From: a bacterium
Lineage (GTDB): Bacteria; Bacillota; Clostridia; Oscillospirales; Oscillospiraceae
NCBI GenBank assembly: GCA_004562395.1
Contig: SFQY01000044.1
Location: forward strand, 1-36,268
Direction of reading: 5' to 3'
DNA length: 36,268 bases
The notes beneath the pieces were generated by a model. It ran no database searches and had not been told where the DNA came from. It saw only the letters and a program-made list of their open reading frames with translations. A program made the translations under genes and the position numbers. Each line of letters opens with the position of its first letter. Position 1 is the stretch's first letter. Shown one piece after another: positions 31,516-36,268 of this stretch.

Positions 31516-32634
31516 TTAATTCCGCTCCTTTCGCTTTAAATACATGTACAGGCTGAAAATCAGGAGCCTGTCATTGCTGTTTTGAAATGGGTCGATGTTG
31601 AGAAGCGCCTTGATTTTGGACATTCGGAAAGCAAGGGTGTTTTTGTGAATATACAGCTGCTTGCTGGCGCGGACCAGGTTGAAATTGTTTTCCTGAAGAA
31701 CGCCGATGATCTGCAGGATCCCGTTTTTATCTTCCTCCTGAAAAGCGTGGTCGTAAACGTTCATGATGCCGTGAAGCTCCGAGGTGGAGATACGGGAAAA
31801 CAGATATTTCTCCAGATAGTCCAGGAAAAAGACGTTTTTACAGTCGGATGCAACGGTTTCTTCCAGCCAAAGGCAGTGATCCAGGCCGATTTTGTAATAG
31901 TAAAGCCTGCATTGGGCGGAGCCGATGAAGGCATTGGCGTACTGGCAGAGGGGAGAAATTTCGGATAACCATTGCTCAATGGATTCCCGACAATAGGTAA
32001 GCGTATCTGCCTCGCAGTCGCCGATGTCTTTATAGATCAGGATATGCTGGTTGTTGTACTGGTACACAATGTCCTGGGCAGTCAGCAGGTTGTTCAGACT
32101 GCTCTCCAGGGTGCCGGAAGACAGCGGTTCGTTGAAGAACAGCATAATCGGAACACGGATCCGTTTTGGCTTGATTTTCAGATCATTGGCCAGCGCTTCC
32201 AGTTTTTCTCTGTTGGCGTTTTTCTCATTAAAAAGCGCGAATGCGAACCGATCCTGCGCTGTCCGCATGGTATACAGCGATTCCTGCTGGTGTTCATATT
32301 TCAGCATACTTTCCAGCGCCATCTTGACAACATACGCGATATTGCGCACTTCGTCAGGATCGCCGGTCACGCCTACAACCCCAACCGGCGTCTGGTCGTC
32401 GTAGACCAGGAGATTGCTGCCTTTCTTGACCCCAAGGTAGCTTTCGTTATCCGTGACTTCCATGCTGTCCTGATGGGCTTTGATCATATTGTGGGCGGTT
32501 TCGTGAAAGCTGCCGATTCTGGTTGGGTCCACACTGGCGATGATGGTCCCGTCCTGGTTCATCACATTTACGTTGTATTTTGTGTAGAGTGAAAGATTCT
32601 CCACAAAACGACGGGCGATATCGTTGTTGAGCAT
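31516..32634 (-). CDS. cdaR: CdaR-family sugar-diacid regulator
   Basis: 372 residues. The N-terminal sugar-diacid recognition domain (about 5-130) contains NVNVMNQDGTIIASVDPTRIGSFHE, indicated here by position 21-45, and VGVVGVTGDPDEVR. The C-terminal part (about 310-370) has the PucR/CdaR-type helix-turn-helix, NNFNLVRASKQLYIHKNTLAFRM near 314-336. CdaR of E. coli activates glucarate, galactarate and glycerate genes in response to glycerate-type ligands. Here it lies directly upstream of a glycerate kinase operon and so probably controls it. AAGGAGA precedes the ATG. The DNA is somewhat lower in GC than neighbouring genes. Confidence 0.88.
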   Translation of the reverse strand: MLNNDIARRFVENLSLYTKYNVNVMNQDGTIIASVDPTRIGSFHETAHNMIKAHQDSMEVTDNESYLGVKKGSNLLVYDDQTPVGVVGVTGDPDEVRNIAYVVKMALESMLKYEHQQESLYTMRTAQDRFAFALFNEKNANREKLEALANDLKIKPKRIRVPIMLFFNEPLSSGTLESSLNNLLTAQDIVYQYNNQHILIYKDIGDCEADTLTYCRESIEQWLSEISPLCQYANAFIGSAQCRLYYYKIGLDHCLWLEETVASDCKNVFFLDYLEKYLFSRISTSELHGIMNVYDHAFQEEDKNGILQIIGVLQENNFNLVRASKQLYIHKNTLAFRMSKIKALLNIDPFQNSNDRLLIFSLYMYLKRKERN

Positions 32635-32687
32635 TGTTTTGTCTCCTTTCCTTCCGGATGCTCCTCAGCACGGAGGACTGCGGAATT

Positions 32688-32716
32688 ATTGTAGCATTGA
32701 AGTTTTCGTATTGCAA
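32688..32716 (-). promoter_or_regulatory. Promoter of cdaR (minus strand)
   Basis: On the minus strand, -35 TTGCAA (32716-32711) and -10 TACAAT (32693-32688), 17-bp spacer. It diverges from the isomerase promoter about 150 bp away. Confidence 0.55.
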
Positions 32717-32860
32717 TCGGGGATTACACAAAAGAAGCAGCCCCGCCGCGGGGAACGGTCATTTCGGCGCATCAGGGGAGGGGCAGAAAAGGGGGATTTG
32801 ATTCCAACATTTTTCCCCTGTATTCCAATATATTTTTCCCGGATTTGCCGGCCCCTTTTG

Positions 32861-32889
32861 TTGACGGAGCTGTTTTTCTGAGCTATAAT
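32861..32889 (+). promoter_or_regulatory. Sigma-A promoter of the isomerase/kinase operon
   Basis: -35 TTGACG (32861-32866) and -10 TATAAT (32884-32889) with a 17-bp spacer, about 75 bp before the GGAGG ribosome site of the isomerase gene. Confidence 0.75.
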
Positions 32890-32978
32890 AAAACCAGAAA
32901 CACACCTTTTGCACGCAATTCGTTACCCAATGCTCCTGTGAGCCGGACCCGGAAAACCAATTTTTTGGAGGAATACAC

Positions 32979-33665
32979 ATGAAACGATCTGAGATCAACA
33001 AAGCGTTGAAGGAATTGGAGGCCATGTGCGAAAAGTATTGCTGTTATCTGCCTCCTTTCTGTCACTTTACCCCCGAGCAGTGGCAGACCGTCGGACACGA
33101 TTACGACGAGGTCCGGGACTGTATGCTGGGCTGGGACATCACCGACTACGGCATGGGCGATTTTGACAAGATGGGCTTCTCCCTCATCACCCTGCGCAAC
33201 GGCAACCGCGCCATGGCTGACAAATATCCCAAGGTCTATGCCGAGAAGCTCCTGTACCTGAAGGAAGGACAGTATTCTCCCAATCATTTCCACTGGTACA
33301 AAACCGAGGACATCATCAATCGGGGCGGCGGAAACGTGCTGATCCGGGTCTATAACTCCAACCCCGACGAGTCCATCAACTATGAAACCGACGTCACCGT
33401 CCATACCGACGGACGCACCTATACCGTACCCGCCGGTACCCAGATCCGGCTGACGCCCGGCGAGAGCATCCATGTGCAGCAGTACCTGTATCATGATTTT
33501 GAGGTGGAACCCGGCACCGGCAATGTGCTTCTGGGTGAGGTCAGCCAGTGCAATGACGACAACACCGACAACCGTTTCAACCCGCCCATGGGCCGGTTCC
33601 CTGCCATTGAGGAGGACGAGCCTCCTTACCGGCTGCTGTGCAATGAATATCCGAAAGCAAAGTGA
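32979..33665 (+). CDS. D-lyxose isomerase family protein (lyxose/mannose ketol-isomerase)
   Basis: 228 residues, matching the size of known cupin-type D-lyxose isomerases. The metal-site motif is PNHFHWYKTEDIINRGGG (about 103-120), with two His and one Glu, and a further His is in QQYLYHDFEVE. These enzymes convert D-lyxose to D-xylulose and, in many cases, D-mannose to D-fructose. The PfkB-type kinase 10 bases downstream would phosphorylate the ketose, and xylulose 5-phosphate would enter the transketolase reaction. GGAGG lies seven bases before the ATG. The family is clear; the real substrate is not. Confidence 0.87.
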   Translation: MKRSEINKALKELEAMCEKYCCYLPPFCHFTPEQWQTVGHDYDEVRDCMLGWDITDYGMGDFDKMGFSLITLRNGNRAMADKYPKVYAEKLLYLKEGQYSPNHFHWYKTEDIINRGGGNVLIRVYNSNPDESINYETDVTVHTDGRTYTVPAGTQIRLTPGESIHVQQYLYHDFEVEPGTGNVLLGEVSQCNDDNTDNRFNPPMGRFPAIEEDEPPYRLLCNEYPKAK

Positions 33666-33675
33666 GGAAAGTAAT

Positions 33676-34638
33676 ATGATTGATGTAATCGCGTTGGGAG
33701 AATTGCTCATTGATTTCGCGTGCCTGAATACGGATGCCGACGGCTATCCCACCATGGCGGCCCATCCCGGCGGCGCTCCCGCCAATTTCCTGGCAGCACT
33801 GACCAAGTTCGGAGCCAAAACCGCCCTGCTGGGGAAGGTGGGAACCGACGCCTTCGGAAAAATGCTTCTGGGCACCCTGGAAAAAGCGGGGATTGAGACC
33901 CGGGGAATCGTAACCTCCGACGATGTGTTCACCACGCTGGCCTTCGTCACCTTTGACCAGCACGGCGACCGGCAGTTCTCCTTCTCCCGCAAGCCCGGAG
34001 CGGACACCTGCCTGTCCTTTGAAGAACTGGACCTGAGCCTCATCGACCAGGCGAAGGTATTCCACTTTGGCACATTGTCCCTGACCGACGAGCCTGCCCG
34101 CTCCGCCACTTACCGGGCGGTGGCCTACGCCAGGGAAAAGGGCAAGCTCATTACCTATGATCCCAACCTGAGAAAACCCCTGTGGAAGGACCTGGAGGAA
34201 GCCAAAAAGCAGCTGATCTGGGGCCTGGGGCAGGCGGATGTGGTAAAGATCAGCGACGAAGAAGTGGAATTCCTCTTCGGCCTGGGTGTGGAGGAAGGCG
34301 CGAAGTACATCCTGGACAACTTCGGCGTGAAGCTGGTGTTCGTGACCTGCGGCGCCGACGGCTGTTTCTTCCGGAACGCCAATGCCAGCGGAAAGGTCCC
34401 CAGCCTTTCCGGCATCAAGGTCATTGACACCACCGGCGCCGGTGATATCTTCGGCGGCAGCGCCCTCTGGAAGCTGCTGCAGACCGGGAAAGAGCCCCAG
34501 TCCCTGACGGAGGCGGAGCTGCGCGGGATCGTGACCTTCGCCTGCACCAGTGCCGGACTTTCCACCACCAGAAGCGGCGGAATTTCCAGCGTGCCGGAAT
34601 ACAGCGAGATCCTGGCCAGAATGGGCGCGAAGGCGTAA
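33676..34638 (+). CDS. PfkB-family carbohydrate kinase (fructokinase-like)
   Basis: 320 residues from the ATG at 33676, after GAGGAAAGTAAT. The N-terminal part has VIALGELLIDF and HPGGAPANFLAAL. The C-terminal PfkB signature DTTGAGDIFGGSALW (about 252-266) contains the catalytic Asp and anion-hole glycines. The overall pattern matches bacterial fructokinases. Paired with the isomerase upstream it would complete mannose to fructose 6-phosphate, or lyxose to xylulose 5-phosphate. No transporter gene is next to it. Downstream, the 3' end abuts a broken MFS gene on the other strand. Confidence 0.9.
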   Translation: MIDVIALGELLIDFACLNTDADGYPTMAAHPGGAPANFLAALTKFGAKTALLGKVGTDAFGKMLLGTLEKAGIETRGIVTSDDVFTTLAFVTFDQHGDRQFSFSRKPGADTCLSFEELDLSLIDQAKVFHFGTLSLTDEPARSATYRAVAYAREKGKLITYDPNLRKPLWKDLEEAKKQLIWGLGQADVVKISDEEVEFLFGLGVEEGAKYILDNFGVKLVFVTCGADGCFFRNANASGKVPSLSGIKVIDTTGAGDIFGGSALWKLLQTGKEPQSLTEAELRGIVTFACTSAGLSTTRSGGISSVPEYSEILARMGAKA

Positions 34639-34687
34639 AGATTTCCCCAGCCTTCTCCTTTGAAACCACAAATTTTTCCCCGGTCAG

Positions 34688-35146
34688 AGCAGACTGCATC
34701 GTCGCGTTTATGCCATTAAAACGCATAATCTGGTCTTCCGGCACAAGCTGTGGAATCACGGCATTCACGGCCGGTGCCTGAATGCCTGCCCCCAGGGAAC
34801 GGATGACGGACATAACAAGCAGACCGCCAAGGATGACGGTTTTATCCGTGATACGCGGCATTGCCAATGCCATCAGAAAGGTCACAAAAGCGATCATCGA
34901 ATCGGCTCCGAGGATCAGCTTTTTCCGGCTGTGACGGTCCGCCCATACGCCTGCCACAAAAGAAATCAAAAACTGCGGCAGATAAGAGCATACGGTAAAG
35001 GCCGCGACCCATGCTCCCGACGAGGTCTGGATCGTCACATACCATACAATCGCCATTTGGACAAGAGTGGAGCCGAATAATGTAATGCACTGACTGATCA
35101 GAAACAGCATCACCCGGCTTTTCCGGATCGTTTGTTTTTCGTCCAT
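34688..35146 (-). pseudogene. Truncated MFS exporter (first ~153 residues only)
   Basis: The reading frame begins with a good start (AAAGGAGATAAACATC then ATG) and encodes the first four to five helices of a drug-efflux type MFS transporter, including loop motif A GVWADRHSRKKLILGAD and SLGAGIQAPAVNAVIPQLVPE. After ...NATMQSA (residue 153), where about 250 more residues should follow, the frame runs into unrelated sequence antisense to the PfkB gene. The C-terminal two thirds are missing, so the gene is dead. It was probably once controlled by the MerR-type regulator upstream. Confidence 0.8.
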
Positions 35147-35183
35147 GATGTTTATCTCCTTTCATTTTTACCCCAAAAGAATA

Positions 35184-35205
35184 CCACCAATGAAAACATT
35201 GGTGG
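35184..35205 (-). terminator. Hairpin between the MerR and MFS genes
   Basis: Perfect 9-bp inverted repeat CCACCAATG / CATTGGTGG with a four-base loop. On the minus strand it is followed by TATTCTTTTG, so it may end merR transcription. It could instead be an operator for the MFS gene. Confidence 0.5.
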
Positions 35206-35217
35206 CAAAATGGAGGG

Positions 35218-35961
35218 TTATGAAAATCTGGATTTCATATCCTGTAGCATGGATACGATTTTGTAAGCGTTCTCCTCTGCCGCGGATAGCGAAAGGATAA
35301 GCCTGTCACAGACGGAAATAATTTCTGAGTCCTGTTTCGGGGTATTCAGGACCACCGCAATATCGGTATCCGGATTCTCGGAAAGCTGCCTGAGCATCTG
35401 CAGAATTGCCTCCAAAGAGTAGTTCGCGCATCTCAAAGAACGAATGATGATCAGACGCTGTATATCCGCGTCCGTATAGACGCGATATCCATTCTGTTTC
35501 CGTTTGACGGTCAGCAGGCCGTTCATTTCCCAATTTCGCAAAGCGTCCATTGAGATACCTAAGTATTCGGATACTTCTTTTCTCTTGAGCAAATGAGAGC
35601 TTTCCGGTGCGCCTTCTGATAGTATCCGCTTTACGACCCTGATTGCCTTTTCGGCATTGGAGCGTTCCTGCTTGATCTGATGCAGATACTCTTCCATGAG
35701 GGAAAGAGCGGCTTCAAAATCACCGGCGGCCGATGCTTTTACCATCTGCAGGATCTTCTTGCGCAAACCATTCTGTAGGATTTCCACTTGAAGAGCGAGC
35801 CGGGCGAGTTTGAATTGTTCGATATGAAAATCTGTAAATACCCTGTATCCGTTGGGCTTTCGCTCCGGCTTCGGGATCAGTCCCAGCTGCTCATACAGAC
35901 GGACGGTATTGGGGTGGATTCCGATTATGTCCGCGACCTGCGCGGTTCGATATGTATTCAT
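35218..35961 (-). CDS. Tandem-MerR transcriptional regulator
   Basis: 247 residues from the ATG at 35961; the in-frame GTG at 35988 has no ribosome site, while GGAG lies 11 bases before the ATG. Two MerR-type DNA-binding domains are present in one chain. The first (about 3-58) has YRTAQVADIIGIHPNTVRLYE and NGYRVFTD. The second (about 124-190) has RKEVSEYLGISMDALRNWE and NGYRVYTD and is followed by a dimerisation-type helix. A helical linker (about 60-118) joins them. MerR proteins usually have one such domain and bind as dimers. It lies directly upstream of the broken MFS exporter, which it probably regulated. Confidence 0.83.
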   Translation of the reverse strand: MNTYRTAQVADIIGIHPNTVRLYEQLGLIPKPERKPNGYRVFTDFHIEQFKLARLALQVEILQNGLRKKILQMVKASAAGDFEAALSLMEEYLHQIKQERSNAEKAIRVVKRILSEGAPESSHLLKRKEVSEYLGISMDALRNWEMNGLLTVKRKQNGYRVYTDADIQRLIIIRSLRCANYSLEAILQMLRQLSENPDTDIAVVLNTPKQDSEIISVCDRLILSLSAAEENAYKIVSMLQDMKSRFS

Positions 35962-36031
35962 CTGTTCATCATCTCCGTTCCCAAACACACAATAGCATAA
36001 GGCGGAAGTATGGTGTTATAGTGGAGGGTTT

Positions 36032-36268
36032 TCAGGATTCTCTCTTCCGAAAATCCATTTGATTATGACCTTTTTGAAGGGATCCGGTTATCCGAAATGT
36101 ACGCGGGTTTGGGGGGGGGAACGGTGAAAAACCGCTGCTGTATCCCGCGGGATACAGCAGCGGTAATTTCTGATGCTTTTGCAGGGCTTCCACAGTGGTC
36201 TCATTTTCCAGCAGCACCGGAATGCCGTGGATGGAACGCCCGGCCTTCTCGGTGCTGACGTCGATGAA
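36032..36268 (-). CDS. Partial reading frame at the window edge, uncertain
   Basis: On the minus strand an open frame enters from the right edge (GIPVLLENETTVEALQKHQ is typical coding-like sequence) and runs to a stop at 36032. It crosses a perfect 34-bp palindrome (36131-36164) that looks like a terminator. The part beyond it (Pro-rich, then basic) does not look like protein. Either the gene has lost its true end or the frame is not a gene past the palindrome. No family recognised. Confidence 0.3.
   Translation of the reverse strand, partial: FIDVSTEKAGRSIHGIPVLLENETTVEALQKHQKLPLLYPAGYSSGFSPFPPPNPRTFRITGSLQKGHNQMDFRKRES
36131..36164 (-). terminator. Perfect 34-bp palindrome, probable terminator
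   Basis: ACCGCTGCTGTATCCC and its exact reverse complement GGGATACAGCAGCGGT with a two-base centre. On the minus strand it is followed by TTTTTC, as expected for a terminator of a gene lying to the right of the window. Confidence 0.7.

Overview
The window looks like a chromosomal segment of a gut-type Clostridia bacterium, most likely an Oscillospiraceae relative (Oscillibacter, Dysosmobacter or Flavonifractor-like). This placement is an inference. It rests on high-GC coding DNA with Gram-positive style ribosome sites (AGGAGG type), sigma-A promoters, lipoprotein signal peptides, choline/glucan-binding repeat proteins, a split transketolase, and abundant small palindromic intergenic repeats. 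No rRNA, tRNA or CRISPR array was seen.

Layout. 1-2330: DUF975-type membrane protein, a small membrane protein, and a decayed IS3-type transposase scrap in an AT-rich gap with hairpins. 2238-7885: a four-gene MacAB-like export operon (lipoprotein adaptor, ATPase, a second adaptor with a very large insertion, FtsX/MacB permease) with a consensus promoter, three CTTA repeats spaced 11 bp upstream of it, and a strong terminator. 8210-10383: an anchored leucine-rich-repeat protein followed by RidA. 10793-12950: a MoxR AAA+ ATPase overlapping a VWA-domain protein. 13023-15999: a TrpXYZ-like ABC importer (lipoprotein, permease, ATPase). 16227-18060: a YfbR-like HD phosphohydrolase and an XRE regulator with six helical repeats. 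18397-19878 (minus): a secreted VanY-type carboxypeptidase with about 13 cell-wall-binding repeats, divergent from a GT4 glycosyltransferase (20105-21274). 21371-24411: a three-gene operon (anchored unknown protein, phosphodiester glycosidase, divergent Lgt-like membrane protein). 24682-26597: split transketolase. 26861-32716 (minus): GntP permease, two paralogous esterases, glycerate 2-kinase and a CdaR regulator, a probable glycerate or sugar-acid use locus. 32861-34638: D-lyxose/mannose-type isomerase and PfkB sugar kinase. 34688-35961 (minus): a truncated MFS exporter and a tandem-MerR regulator. The right end holds a partial, uncertain reading frame.

The most notable non-coding feature is a family of 146-257 bp palindromic elements. 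They are bounded by inverted repeats of the type AAATGATCGTTTA / TAAACGATCATTT. Six are complete, and the right end of a seventh lies at the window start. One carries a second repeat nested inside it. They sit only between genes and look like MITEs or mobile hairpin repeats. The other points most worth following are the roughly 400-residue insertion in the second export adaptor, the Lgt-like protein that lacks the expected catalytic residues, the tandem MerR protein beside a broken exporter, and the CdaR/esterase/glycerate kinase locus.
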